DNA of 64,000 nt from JAFGUB01 sp050305515 (GCA_050305515.1 JBNLFL010000042.1:28980-92979); one strand, 5' to 3'; shown: positions 45,801-54,146, counted from the stretch's first letter. Made by a program: numbers and translations. The notes: generated by a model from the letters alone, not told the origin.

Positions 45801-47589
45801 CGCACCTGTCGCTACAGACCCGGACAGTACTCTGGTGTCATGGAACCTTACCAGCGGTGCCACACTGCCTTCATGGCTCGCTACTGCCACAACACACTTA
45901 ACCGCTTTAAACGATATGGCCGAGATTTTACAGAGTGAATCATATTCCCAGCCTCATAACATGGCAGTCGATGCGAATGGCAACCTTTACATTGCCGATG
46001 ATGACGGTATAACAAAAGTGACATCCGACACAGCAGTCCAAACCATAGCCGACAGTTCCGATGATGCAAGCATTTCCAAACCAAAAGATATCGCTGTTAC
46101 CAGCGACGGAACGGTCTATTTTTCAAACTATGCTCAAAATAACAGCAGCAAAGGCGGATTTTTCAAGATTGGTACAACCGGCACGGTTAGCCGTCTCAAT
46201 ACCATGCAGGGTGCGTTTGGCGTTTTTGTAGACAGTAACGACACGCTGTATGTAACGGAGATCAATAGTGGAAAACTTTATAAGATGCTTCCCGATGAGA
46301 GTTTTGAAGAGCTGACATACTTTACATATTCATTTAGCCAGCCCAGAGATCTGACTCGTGACGCAGCGGGTAATCTTTATGTCGTAGATGGCGGCGATAG
46401 CGGTGATGATGTTTTAATTAAAATCACACCTGAGGGAGCGGCCAGCGAATTAGCGGCTGGCACGTTTCAGGATCCTTTTGCGATTGCTATGGGGTCAGAC
46501 GGTTATCTTTATGTAGCCGATGCCGGTGGATGGGGAGAAGACAAAGTCTTTAAAGTAGCTACAGACGGCAGTTCTGTCGAGACATTTATACAATTTCCGG
46601 ATGACGATGATTATTATCCGCGCGGTCTTGCATTCGCACCTGATGGCAGTCTTTATATCTCCACAAAAGGGGTAGAAAAGATTTATAAGATGCAGGCATA
46701 CACCATTGAGAGCATCAGCACGATTTCAGGTACGCCGACATTTGCTGATATCGGCGTTTATGATATTAATCTGACGGTGAGCGACGAAGAAAACAACGTG
46801 ACTCAAAACTTTACGATAACAGTGACAGGCTCAGGCGTTTGCGGTGCAGCGAATGGTTTTGTTGTCATTGAAGCGCCGCAATCGGGGCTCTGTGCTTTGG
46901 GAACACCCTCTTCAGTTACAGAAAATGTGACACAGTACACATGGAGCTGTAGCGGTGCACCTGCGGTGGAGTGTTCAGCGCCGCGTGCCGTCGATGCCGA
47001 TGACGACGGCATCATTGATGAAAATGAACCCGGCGATGTCAATGTGGATATTGGCGGTAACCAGACATCAATCGAATATGCTGCCACTAACGGTGGAAGC
47101 AGCATCAATGCTGTATTGGTTGTCACACCTGTTGCCGGAGAAATGCCTTCGGGCGCGCCTGAAACACCGGCCGGGTCAATTAATACGCAACTTGCTGATA
47201 TTTACAGCTATTCGGGTGTCAATGGCTATGTTCAATCCATTGTGTTCAATCTGCCATCCGAAAGTACCGAAGTCTATACGGCGTGTTGGAAATATGGCCC
47301 AACGACAGATGATAACAGTGACCACTGGTATGAGTTTCCAAACTATGACGCACAAGCAGGATATGGATATACGCTTACCAATGGCGGCAAGACGTTGACA
47401 CTGTATTTAAAAGATGGTGCTTTGGGTGATGACGATCTGCTTGAAAACGGCGAGATTTTAGATGATGTATTGCTGGTTACAGCAAATGCATCATCCAATA
47501 CTGTATCTGTGCCGCTCTTTGGTCCATTTGGTGTATTGATTCTTTCCGCGCTGATGGGCTTCTTCGGATATCGAAGATTGAAAGCCTGA
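42844..47589 (+). CDS. giant surface protein: GLUG repeats, NHL-type propeller, cadherin-like repeats, C-terminal sorting segment
   Basis: 1581 residues. Signal peptide, then GLUG-like repeats about 150-330 (NIGGFVGLV, TGGFAGNVY, DIGGFVGG), NHL/propeller strands about 500-800 and again 1030-1280 (MAVDANGNLYIADD, KPKDIAVTSDGTVYFS), cadherin-like modules with NDAPTT/NDAPTI linkers, a choice-of-anchor-U-like domain about 1400-1530, and a C-terminal VPLFGPFGVLILSALMGFFG helix followed by YRRLKA, the plan of a sorting signal. Ser/Thr/Asn-rich. Probably an adhesin under control of the divergent response regulator. Confidence 0.83.
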   Translation: MRRKFVGLLVFIMSVSYLGAAPAVPSVGDGTSGNPYQIANLDNLEWLSTTTSVWGSSSCSGSPCHFIQTADIDANDTSAWNSNSGFSPIGNRTNLFSGSYDGDNHTIFNLTIDRNATAPQGLFGATLTGTSIKDLTINSASITISDNQNAISTDGHGILLGYGYSTTIENVTIANSIMNVTASSTAKGNIGGMIGTAQGSNISNSTAEVSITINGLLADVGGFAGVFYSTTIDRCSANTAITANGSSHYNIGGFVGLVNPDNTSNVTITKSFATGTINSPTNAIYNTGGFAGNVYGTNSITDAYAIVNITVPTASSDIGGFVGGTYSGSTYATTFDNTYSASILTDTSSWDGAYVGGVESSDIFTDSFADIDITPQTTAIGHNTPDASSNLQAESTSNMKTQSTYTAVGWDFTNTWAIDPGINNGYPYLGWQILKISSTPVTLVDEDSQYRYDILNNANSNLIDWNSSMIPSWLELSNGALVSKVTDITTPFTLEVDNSSANHDLFFVENSEALIKKIDGSSKNVTIAVGGGTTECADITGTTTATDIRLYSPQALGIDTNGNLYLNSSYVFGGSVIYRVDAATKIVTRVAGSCVSNGNSGNNGAAASALLGAYLKDIYVDASNNIVFTDGNNGVVRIIAGTTGSFFGISMTAGNIYALASGMGYPTGIDMDSSGNLYVAARDDRKIYKIDSSNASKSVAAGTGSFGTVSNDGVLAASANFRSPTDVKFAPDGTMHIVENFYNVVYKVDPSTQVLSIVAGMFNSDSNFGIQNSEGFAVSSFMQPQYLSFENNGDYYLSYNTYGSIWKVTHDGTLRLIGTPTNDNVGDYNVSIVIHEGSADENATQTFTITVHNTNDAPTTSDNTITIDEDQSHTFASSDFPFTDVDVGDSFEAVIFSNVPGAKLTFGGIAVTENQSIPAAQLSSLVFTPVANENGQNYATFTFVVNDGEANSTQATMTLHVTPLNDAPTIQSTPVSAVIFDTPYSYAPVATDPDSTLVSWNLTSGATLPSWLATATTHLTALNDMAEILQSESYSQPHNMAVDANGNLYIADDDGITKVTSDTAVQTIADSSDDASISKPKDIAVTSDGTVYFSNYAQNNSSKGGFFKIGTTGTVSRLNTMQGAFGVFVDSNDTLYVTEINSGKLYKMLPDESFEELTYFTYSFSQPRDLTRDAAGNLYVVDGGDSGDDVLIKITPEGAASELAAGTFQDPFAIAMGSDGYLYVADAGGWGEDKVFKVATDGSSVETFIQFPDDDDYYPRGLAFAPDGSLYISTKGVEKIYKMQAYTIESISTISGTPTFADIGVYDINLTVSDEENNVTQNFTITVTGSGVCGAANGFVVIEAPQSGLCALGTPSSVTENVTQYTWSCSGAPAVECSAPRAVDADDDGIIDENEPGDVNVDIGGNQTSIEYAATNGGSSINAVLVVTPVAGEMPSGAPETPAGSINTQLADIYSYSGVNGYVQSIVFNLPSESTEVYTACWKYGPTTDDNSDHWYEFPNYDAQAGYGYTLTNGGKTLTLYLKDGALGDDDLLENGEILDDVLLVTANASSNTVSVPLFGPFGVLILSALMGFFGYRRLKA

Positions 47590-47602
47590 TGCTTTGAGCC
47601 GT

Positions 47603-47622
47603 TTGGTACATCACTGTACCAA
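47603..47622. terminator. hairpin between convergent genes
   Basis: TTGGTACA and TGTACCAA form a perfect 8-bp stem with loop TCAC between the surface protein and Lon-like genes. No T run on either strand, so it may act only weakly or as an mRNA 3'-end stabiliser. Confidence 0.4.
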
Positions 47623-47623
47623 G

Positions 47624-50014
47624 CTACTCCCGGGCTCGCAGTTTCTGTAACGAACGGCTGTAGCTTTTGAGCTGTGCCATGACCCGCGCGTTAAGAGAGG
47701 ATTTCGGGTAGCTGCCCTTGGCGTTGGCTGCTCCCGCATCGACACCCGTTAGTACCGTGATGCCCTCGTCGATGGTACGAACTGCGTGTATTTCAAACTG
47801 TCCGCGTTGTGCCGCCTCGGTGACTTCGCGCTTGAGCATGAGATGCTTGACGTTGGCATGGGGAATCACGACGCCGTAGCTCCCTTTGGGGTCAAGCCGC
47901 ATGCAGATATCGAAAAATCCTTCAATCTTTTCGTTGACGCCGCCGATGGGCTGCACTTCGCCAAACTGGTTGACGGAGCCTGTCACGGCGAAGTTCTGTT
48001 TGATGGGAATGCCGCTGAGTGAGGAGAGCAGGGCGTAGAGTTCGGTCGATGAGGCGCTGTCGCCCTCGATCTCGCCGTAGTTCTGCTCGAATGCCAGCGA
48101 TGCCGAGAGGCTCAGCGGCGTGTCGGGGGCGTATTTTGACCCCAGATAGGCCGAGAGGATCATCACCCCTTTGGAGTGGATGGGGCCGCCAAGCTCCACT
48201 TTGCGTTCGATGTCGATGATTTCGCCGTTGCCGATGCGGGTACGCGCCGTGATGCGCGAGGGCATGCCGAAGTGGTAGCCGCCCATCGAGATGTAGGAAA
48301 GCGCGTTAATCATGCCCACTTCCGCGCCGTGCGTGCGGATAAAGATGTTCCCCTCTTCGATCTGCTCGTAAATGCGCCGCTGCACGCGGTTCATGCGTGA
48401 CACCCGGGCCGCAAGGGCGCGTTCGATATGAGGCGCGTCAATGGTTTTTGAGCGGTCCGCGGCAGCAAGATAGTCCGCCTCTTTGAGCAGGTCGGCCAGT
48501 GAACGCATGTGCGTGGAGATGCGGCTGGCGTGTTCGGCATTTCTGGCACTCTGTTCGATGACGCGGCAGACGGCACCCCGGCTTAGCGGCAAAAGTGAAT
48601 GCTCATGGGCTATGGTGCCTATCATACGGGCATAGAGTTCCAGATTCTCACTGCTTCGGGGAAGGTCTTCTTCGAAATCGGCGCTCACCTTGAAGAGCTC
48701 CTTGAAATCGGGGTCGTAGTAGTAGAGCAGGTAGTAAAGATCGCGTTCACCGATGAGCACGACCTTGATGTCGACGGGAATGGCTTCGGGGTCAAGCGTG
48801 GTGGTATCGATGAAAGAGTACTGGCGGTTGAGCGACTCAATGCGCACCTCACGCGACTGCAGCACCCTTTTTAACTCTTCATACGCAAAAGGCTCCATCA
48901 GCAGTTTGCGCGCATCCAGAATCAGGTAGCCGCCGCTGGCACGGTGCAGGGCGCCGGGGGTTATCATGGTGAAATTGGTGATGAGCGTTCCCATCTGGGT
49001 GTCATGCTCGATACGTCCGATAAGATTCTGATGTACCGGATTGTCTTCATAAATGACCGGGGCGCGGGAGCCTTTGTCATGGGTAATGAAACAGTTGACC
49101 TCATAGCGCTCGAAGCTGGGCTGGTAATACTCCTGCAGCATCGCAGGCACCTCTTCGCTCATACTTTGGGGCATGAAGGTGTCGCTGCTTTCGATGAGAT
49201 CGGCCTGCAGCGCATCGAGGTATGCGGCGACTTTTTCATCTTTTCCAAACGTGCTGTAGAGTTGCTGCATTGCCGCTTTGACGCTTTCGGTGATGAGCCC
49301 GGTATCGAGTGCTTCAAGCTCCGTGTCGAGTTCCTTGTTGAGGCGCGTGACATCGATGAGCTTTGCTTTGACAATCTGTTCAAACGCCTGCATTTTCTGG
49401 GTCATGGCCGCTTTCTCATCGCCCATGATAGCATCGAACTCTTCAGCGCTGAGACGCTTGCCATCGTGTACCGGAACAAAATTGATCTGGGTGGTGGAGA
49501 CGGCAGTCATGGCGACATCGTAGTTGCGTGCTTCATCATGCAGATAGTTGAAAATCTCGCCCTGAAGATCGCTGATACGCTTCTCGATTGCGGCTTTTTG
49601 TTTGTGGTAGGCATCCGAATCAAGAAGCTTGGGCAGTTGGTTTTTCAAAGCACCAAGCAGCGCTTTGAGCTGTTCTTTAAAATGGGGGCTCTCTCCGGTG
49701 GGGAGACTGAGCGCAATCGGTTTGCGTTCATCCTTGAAGTTATGCACGTAGCACCAGTCCGAAGGGGCGTTCTCGTTTTTGGCCTTCTCGCGCAGGTAGC
49801 GGCTGATGACGGAGTGTTTGCCGCTGCCCGATGGTCCCATAATGAAAAGGTTAAACCCCTCCTGGCGGATATCCGTGCCGAAGCGGATCGCCTCAAGCGC
49901 GCTCTCCTGTCCGATGATGCTTTCGATATGCGCCAGGGTTGCCGTGGTTTCAAATTCAAAAGCATCCGAATCACAGGGGGTAAAGAATTTGGAGGGATCA
50001 AGCGGCGTCATCAT
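47624..50014 (-). CDS. Lon-family ATP-dependent protease (LonB-like)
   Basis: 796 residues. N-terminal AAA region with Walker A GPSGSGKHS near residue 60, a long coiled-coil insert (about 110-270), and the C-terminal Lon protease domain with Ser in EGDSASSTE (about 650) and Lys in GGVNEKIEG (about 694), the 43-44-residue spacing of Lon dyads. This is the YcbZ/LonB-like branch, not classic Lon. AAGG stands 6 bases before the ATG at 50014. Confidence 0.92.
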   Translation of the reverse strand: MMTPLDPSKFFTPCDSDAFEFETTATLAHIESIIGQESALEAIRFGTDIRQEGFNLFIMGPSGSGKHSVISRYLREKAKNENAPSDWCYVHNFKDERKPIALSLPTGESPHFKEQLKALLGALKNQLPKLLDSDAYHKQKAAIEKRISDLQGEIFNYLHDEARNYDVAMTAVSTTQINFVPVHDGKRLSAEEFDAIMGDEKAAMTQKMQAFEQIVKAKLIDVTRLNKELDTELEALDTGLITESVKAAMQQLYSTFGKDEKVAAYLDALQADLIESSDTFMPQSMSEEVPAMLQEYYQPSFERYEVNCFITHDKGSRAPVIYEDNPVHQNLIGRIEHDTQMGTLITNFTMITPGALHRASGGYLILDARKLLMEPFAYEELKRVLQSREVRIESLNRQYSFIDTTTLDPEAIPVDIKVVLIGERDLYYLLYYYDPDFKELFKVSADFEEDLPRSSENLELYARMIGTIAHEHSLLPLSRGAVCRVIEQSARNAEHASRISTHMRSLADLLKEADYLAAADRSKTIDAPHIERALAARVSRMNRVQRRIYEQIEEGNIFIRTHGAEVGMINALSYISMGGYHFGMPSRITARTRIGNGEIIDIERKVELGGPIHSKGVMILSAYLGSKYAPDTPLSLSASLAFEQNYGEIEGDSASSTELYALLSSLSGIPIKQNFAVTGSVNQFGEVQPIGGVNEKIEGFFDICMRLDPKGSYGVVIPHANVKHLMLKREVTEAAQRGQFEIHAVRTIDEGITVLTGVDAGAANAKGSYPKSSLNARVMAQLKSYSRSLQKLRARE

Positions 50015-50057
50015 GAGAGACCTTTTTGCCTATCATAAAAAAGCTTCGCTTAAAAGC

Positions 50058-50067
50058 TTACATGTAA
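50058..50067. repeat. intergenic copy of TTACATGTAA between divergent genes
   Basis: 44 bp upstream of the Lon-like gene and 66 bp upstream of the Cys-rich miniprotein gene. Confidence 0.9.
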
Positions 50068-50132
50068 ACCTCTTTGCTCAGCAAAAACGAATGCAACGTG
50101 ACTACAATGCGAAAAAAATTCAAAGGATTTTT

Positions 50133-50381
50133 ATGCATACGATTATCGTAGAAAAAGAGTGCGGCTGCTTCAAACGCAGTGCGCTTGAGAACAACATTTC
50201 TATGGACAACAAAGACGACGCCATGATGCACTCACTCGATATGGTCAACCAGATGAACAGCGAATTTTGCGGTAAGCACAAATTCAAACTTGTCGAAGCC
50301 GGTAACGACTTCGTTATTGCCATGAACGACTCAACCAGCAACGGCTGCTGCGGCGGCGGCTGCTCGTCTCACGCACACTAA
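50133..50381 (+). CDS. Cys-rich miniprotein with possible metal-binding tail
   Basis: 82 residues. N-terminal VEKECGCFKRS, a helical DDAMMHSLDMVNQMNSEFCGKHKF segment, and a C-terminal cluster CCGGGCSSHAH. Six Cys and several His suggest metal or cofactor binding. AAAGGA lies 5 bases before the ATG. I believe similar small proteins occur in sulfur-oxidising Campylobacterota, but the function is unknown. Confidence 0.78.
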   Translation: MHTIIVEKECGCFKRSALENNISMDNKDDAMMHSLDMVNQMNSEFCGKHKFKLVEAGNDFVIAMNDSTSNGCCGGGCSSHAH

Positions 50382-50417
50382 ACGTTTTAAAGCTTTCGGG
50401 CTTCAGGCGGTTTCGCC

Positions 50418-51779
50418 TTAATGGTGTCCGCCCTGATAACCGCTGCCGCTTGGCGTTCCGCTGCCATCTTGTGCACCGGTGGATGCGCCATGCTCCGGCT
50501 GCAGGTATTCCTGACCGTTTTTACAGAAGTCTGACCCAACCACACAGCACCCTTCACTGACACCAATCGCTTTGAGCGCACTGTCAAAACTCCAGTAGTG
50601 GCTGTAGCTGCCTGATTGCAGGTTTTGAAAAACGGCGACCACATCCGCGGCGTCTCCGGCAACGATAATATCCTCTTCGAGATCGTTAATATCGGTCACT
50701 TCGACCATACAGCCGACTTCAAGCGCATCCTGAAGCGATGCACTTCCTTTGGCATAGAGCGTGTCATAGAGTGCGCCCAGTTCGGCGATGCTGTAGCTTC
50801 CGCTGCCGTAAGCACTCAGCGCTTCGGCACTGTAGCCGCCGCTGTAATCTCCGGTATTGAGAATATTCAGATCATATTTTTGTACCAGTGCTTCGACCGA
50901 TGCCTGATGCGACGTTTCCGAACGGGTTGCAATGTTGTAGAGCGTGTTTGACGGGAAGAGCGTATTAAGCGCCAGATAGATGTCTTTGGCCAGTTTCTCT
51001 TCGTTCCACATGTATGCCAGCGTGTATTTCTGCTCGTTATTCAGTTCAACGGTCGGAATGGTGTTGATGATCTGCAATGAAAGATTGGTCTGCAACGGCG
51101 TTGTCTCAATCTGTCCGGCACTCTCGTCATTGAGTGTCTGGATTTGCAGTTCCACCTGAAGCAAGCGGGCTTCGAGCTCTGCCTGAGTCAGCTCCGAAAC
51201 GGCATAGCTGTCGATACGCTGACGGATCCGGTCACGAATCTGGTCCATCTGCTGGAGTTGCAGCAGTGCGGGGTCGGTGACATTGTTCTCGATGCAGTAT
51301 TTGTAGACTTCGTCGCTTAGCGCCGCATTCTCGATATCGGTGCTTGGGCGCGCTCTGAGGAGTTGATCATCACTCAGCCCAAGCTCCTGCATGAAAGTAT
51401 GGAGCTCTCCTTTTTGTGCCATCGTCGTTGCCATTGTCATGACGCTTCCCTCACCTGTTGCCAGATGCAGCTGCGTCATGTTTACATCACCCGCATCCAC
51501 GATACCGTTACGGTTGACATCAATAAAGCCGCCATAGCTTTTGACAGGATACTGCGGTTCATAGAAACGGTAAACCCCGTTGCCCTGAGGCTTTCCGATC
51601 TGTCCTGCAGCATCGATGACGGCGGCGTTCAGTACGGGGCCGCGCTCTACGGTAATATCAGTCGGTTCAACACTCGATACGGGTGCATTGCCTTGCGCGC
51701 TGCCGCCCGATTCGCCGCATCCCGAGAGAAGAAGCAGTGCTGTCAAGAGTGAGAGTGAAAGTGAAGTTGAGGGTTTCAT
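50418..51779 (-). CDS. DUF2202 lipoprotein with dockerin-like calcium loop
   Basis: 453 residues. Lipobox LLLLSGC makes it a lipoprotein. Near residue 75, DVNRNGIVDAGD is a dockerin/EF-hand-like calcium loop. The DUF2202 ferritin-like domain covers about 260-425 (LAYMWNEEKLAKDIYLAL, RSETSHQASVEALVQKY, SHYWSFDSAL), whose Glu/His pattern suggests a di-metal site. A Gly-rich tail ends GSGYQGGHH. Last gene of the regulator-kinase operon. Confidence 0.87.
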   Translation of the reverse strand: MKPSTSLSLSLLTALLLLSGCGESGGSAQGNAPVSSVEPTDITVERGPVLNAAVIDAAGQIGKPQGNGVYRFYEPQYPVKSYGGFIDVNRNGIVDAGDVNMTQLHLATGEGSVMTMATTMAQKGELHTFMQELGLSDDQLLRARPSTDIENAALSDEVYKYCIENNVTDPALLQLQQMDQIRDRIRQRIDSYAVSELTQAELEARLLQVELQIQTLNDESAGQIETTPLQTNLSLQIINTIPTVELNNEQKYTLAYMWNEEKLAKDIYLALNTLFPSNTLYNIATRSETSHQASVEALVQKYDLNILNTGDYSGGYSAEALSAYGSGSYSIAELGALYDTLYAKGSASLQDALEVGCMVEVTDINDLEEDIIVAGDAADVVAVFQNLQSGSYSHYWSFDSALKAIGVSEGCCVVGSDFCKNGQEYLQPEHGASTGAQDGSGTPSGSGYQGGHH

Positions 51780-51844
51780 GGGTGATCCTTTTGTCATGTT
51801 TGATAGCCGTATCATGACGAAGGAGTGTTAGCGCTGTGTTAGCG

Positions 51845-52636
51845 TCAGAAGGTGAAGCCGATATTGAAAGCGAAGGTGTGATCGCTGGTCGTGTCGCTTA
51901 GCCCCAGCGTATAGCTTCCGTTGATGAAGTACGTATCTGTGATGGTGCAGTACAGATAGAGTGAGGCACTTTGAAGCGGATCAAGCCCCTCATAGATAGC
52001 ATCGCTTTGGTAATAGCTGAGACTGCCGTAGAGCGAGGGCGTCAGCATCGTGCCGTATCCGACGCCGAAACCGGTGGTATCCTGATAGCGCGTCGTGTTC
52101 GTATCGCTGTCATTGATTTGGGTGTAGGTTATGTTGGCAAAGAAAGCGTGGGTCGTGACGCTGTAAAGCAGTTCAAGCGTGCCGAAATAATCCGCTCTGG
52201 CACCCTCAAGCGCCGGGGTGTACGTGGGAAGCACGGCTCCTGCTCCGAGTGAAAGGATAAGATCCTGCAGCGGATGCAACCGGTAAATTGCACCGATGAA
52301 TGTGTCATTCATGCCTGAGTCGCCTTCTGCATTATAGGATGTCACACTGCCCCAGAGCGAAAAATCGCGGTAGCTGTAATCGATGCGAAGCGTACTGTAA
52401 AGGGTATTTTGTGATTGGAGGGTTGTACTGTCGATCTGAGAGTATGCAAGGCCTGCCGAGAGGGTCACGTGATGCGGCGAGACCAGTGATGTGACGCTGC
52501 ATCCCGTGGCATCGACAAGGTCCATGAACGGTGTGGCCGCACAGCGGTCAAAAGGGTCTTCGACCCCGTCCATATCACTGTCGCTATAGGCCAGAAGCAG
52601 AAATGGAAAGAGCAGTGCGAAAGTAACGCGTCGCAT
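51845..52636 (-). CDS. outer-membrane barrel protein with thrombospondin type-3 calcium motif
   Basis: 263 residues. Signal peptide, then SDSDMDGVEDPFDRC (a type-3 calcium-binding repeat) and a small barrel with alternating aromatic strands ending FNIGFTF. Probably an outer-membrane component with a calcium-stabilised periplasmic stub. ATG 52636 follows the upstream stop by 3 bases. Confidence 0.78.
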   Translation of the reverse strand: MRRVTFALLFPFLLLAYSDSDMDGVEDPFDRCAATPFMDLVDATGCSVTSLVSPHHVTLSAGLAYSQIDSTTLQSQNTLYSTLRIDYSYRDFSLWGSVTSYNAEGDSGMNDTFIGAIYRLHPLQDLILSLGAGAVLPTYTPALEGARADYFGTLELLYSVTTHAFFANITYTQINDSDTNTTRYQDTTGFGVGYGTMLTPSLYGSLSYYQSDAIYEGLDPLQSASLYLYCTITDTYFINGSYTLGLSDTTSDHTFAFNIGFTF

Positions 52637-52639
52637 CAA

Positions 52640-53053
52640 TCAGTGCTGTCGCATCGGATTGGGAGATTGCGGGCCCATGCCGCCGTTACCGCCGTTCCCC
52701 GGATTTACGGAAGTGCCAGGTGTACCGGAATTTCCGGGAATAGAACCCGCATTGCCCGGACCGCTTTTTGGTTGTTCATTGTGTTGCTGTTGCATTTGCT
52801 GACGCATGGCATCGGAAGTCTGCAGGGGCGTTTGTGTCATTGGCGTCTGGACATGAAGCTGCTGCTGGAGTTTTCCGATCGCTTCGGCACGCTGCTGCGC
52901 ATTCATGGTACTGATACGCTCCTTTATAGCGTTCATCAGCACATAACGCTCCTGAGGAGATGCTTCTTTCATCTGTGCAATCTGTGTATCAAGCGACATT
53001 GTTTCGGCGACCAATGCTGCCGTCAGCGCAAATAGAAAAATCAGCGGTTTCAT
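52640..53053 (-). CDS. exported Gln/Asn/Gly-rich protein
   Basis: 137 residues. Signal peptide MKPLIFLFALTAALVAET, a Gln-rich helix (AQQRAEAIGKLQQQLHV), then a low-complexity Gly/Pro/Asn tail. AAGGAG upstream. Unknown role in the same operon as the calcium-motif proteins. Confidence 0.75.
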   Translation of the reverse strand: MKPLIFLFALTAALVAETMSLDTQIAQMKEASPQERYVLMNAIKERISTMNAQQRAEAIGKLQQQLHVQTPMTQTPLQTSDAMRQQMQQQHNEQPKSGPGNAGSIPGNSGTPGTSVNPGNGGNGGMGPQSPNPMRQH

Positions 53054-53094
53054 TGAAGTCTCCTTTTTATTTTCCGTAGTATGGCACAGCTGCG

Positions 53095-54144
53095 TTAGCG
53101 CTGCGTTAGCGCACTCAAATCCAGTGTAAACGTCGAGCCTTTGCCCGCTTCGGACCTAACGGCGACAGTGATCCCCATTGCATCGCAGAACTTCCTGACA
53201 ATATGGAGTCCGATTCCCACGCCGCGGGGTGTTTCGGTATAAAAACGGCGAAATATCTTCTCGGGTTCCCGAATGCCCGAACCGGTATCGCTGATATGCA
53301 GCTGCACGCCATCGAGTTTCAGAGTGACTTCGCCCTCGGGGCGGTTGTATTTGGCGGCATTGGAGAGAAGGTTGTCGAGAATGCGACTTAGGGCATCGCG
53401 GTTACATGTAAGCATCAGCGGTGTCGCATCAAGGGAAAAATCGAGCTGCGGATAGAGTTTTTCAACCAGTGCCATACGCTCTTGCAGCAGGGGTTTGAGA
53501 TCAAACTGCTGTGTCCCCTGCGGATGTGATTCGAGATAACCGCGCAGATTCTCCTGCAGGGCGACAATGGTGCTGATAGCCTGCTCCATCCGGGTCAGCT
53601 TCGTGTGTTCCCCCAGCTCTTTTTGAAGCAGCGACGTGTTAAGCCGCAGGACGGAGAGCGGGGTATTGAAATCATGCAAGATGTCGCGTACGAATTCGCG
53701 CGTCAGCAGCAGGGCGCGACGCAGCGGATGCAAAGCGTAAAAAGAGAAAAGCGCCGAGAGCAGTCCAATGAGCAGCAAAGCCAGAAAAAAATCACGCAGG
53801 GTCTGCTTCGAGATGGCGGTGATGTCTTTGGAATAGTTCCCGGCGTCATAGCGCAATTGGAGAACATAGGCGGCACTTTGGGAAATGGGGAAAAGCGCAT
53901 ACAGTCCCGCCTGGTCGCGCTGGAGGGTGTAAAGCGTTCCCTGATCCGGTGCCACAAAATCGATTGTGAACTCTTTACATGTAAGATCGAAACTGCACAG
54001 CCGCATCTGTGTGAGAAGCTGCTCGTCATGGTTGTGGAGCGCTTTGGCGTAGATGCCCCAGTAGAGCAGGGCACTCAGCCCGCCCATGGAGAGAAAAAAG
54101 AGCAGAAAACTTTTGAGAAACGACTCCCGTTCAACATGCTGCAC
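53095..54144 (-). CDS. sensor histidine kinase
   Basis: 349 residues. TM1 about 8-26, short periplasmic domain, TM2 about 115-138, H box ILHDFNTPLSVL (His about 160), N box LDNLLSNAAKY, G1 ISDTGSGI, G2 GVGIGLHIV. I place the start at GTG 54144, two bases after the response regulator stop, with GGAGG 10 bases upstream; this gives TM1 at the N-terminus. Two palindrome copies (53402, 53975) both read Thr-Cys. Confidence 0.88.
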   Translation of the reverse strand: MQHVERESFLKSFLLFFLSMGGLSALLYWGIYAKALHNHDEQLLTQMRLCSFDLTCKEFTIDFVAPDQGTLYTLQRDQAGLYALFPISQSAAYVLQLRYDAGNYSKDITAISKQTLRDFFLALLLIGLLSALFSFYALHPLRRALLLTREFVRDILHDFNTPLSVLRLNTSLLQKELGEHTKLTRMEQAISTIVALQENLRGYLESHPQGTQQFDLKPLLQERMALVEKLYPQLDFSLDATPLMLTCNRDALSRILDNLLSNAAKYNRPEGEVTLKLDGVQLHISDTGSGIREPEKIFRRFYTETPRGVGIGLHIVRKFCDAMGITVAVRSEAGKGSTFTLDLSALTQR

Positions 54145-54146
54145 GC

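Larger units (their letters stand above)
6160..53984. repeat. highly iterated 10-bp palindrome TTACATGTAA (21 exact copies)
   Basis: Exact copies start at 6160, 8574, 10135, 13069, 14483, 17458, 18938, 19812, 26565, 29880, 29951, 32561, 34033, 36070, 37893, 40558, 41969, 45718, 50058, 53402 and 53975. One-mismatch copies start at 22371, 38119, 41898 and 62293. Fifteen exact copies lie inside twelve unrelated genes on both strands and six between genes. About 0.06 copies are expected in 64 kb with equal base use. There is no strong conservation beyond the 10 bp; flanks are most often C on the left and G on the right. No exact copy occurs in 1-6159 or 53985-64000. Function unknown; see findings. 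Confidence 0.95.

Noticed and set aside
48944..50038. 364-codon plus-strand frame antisense to the Lon-like protease
   Set aside because: Shadow frame; the protease on the other strand has intact Walker and Ser-Lys motifs.
6160..53984. TTACATGTAA as an ordinary transcription-factor operator
   Set aside because: Fifteen of 21 copies lie deep inside coding regions of unrelated genes on both strands, with no promoter-like placement.
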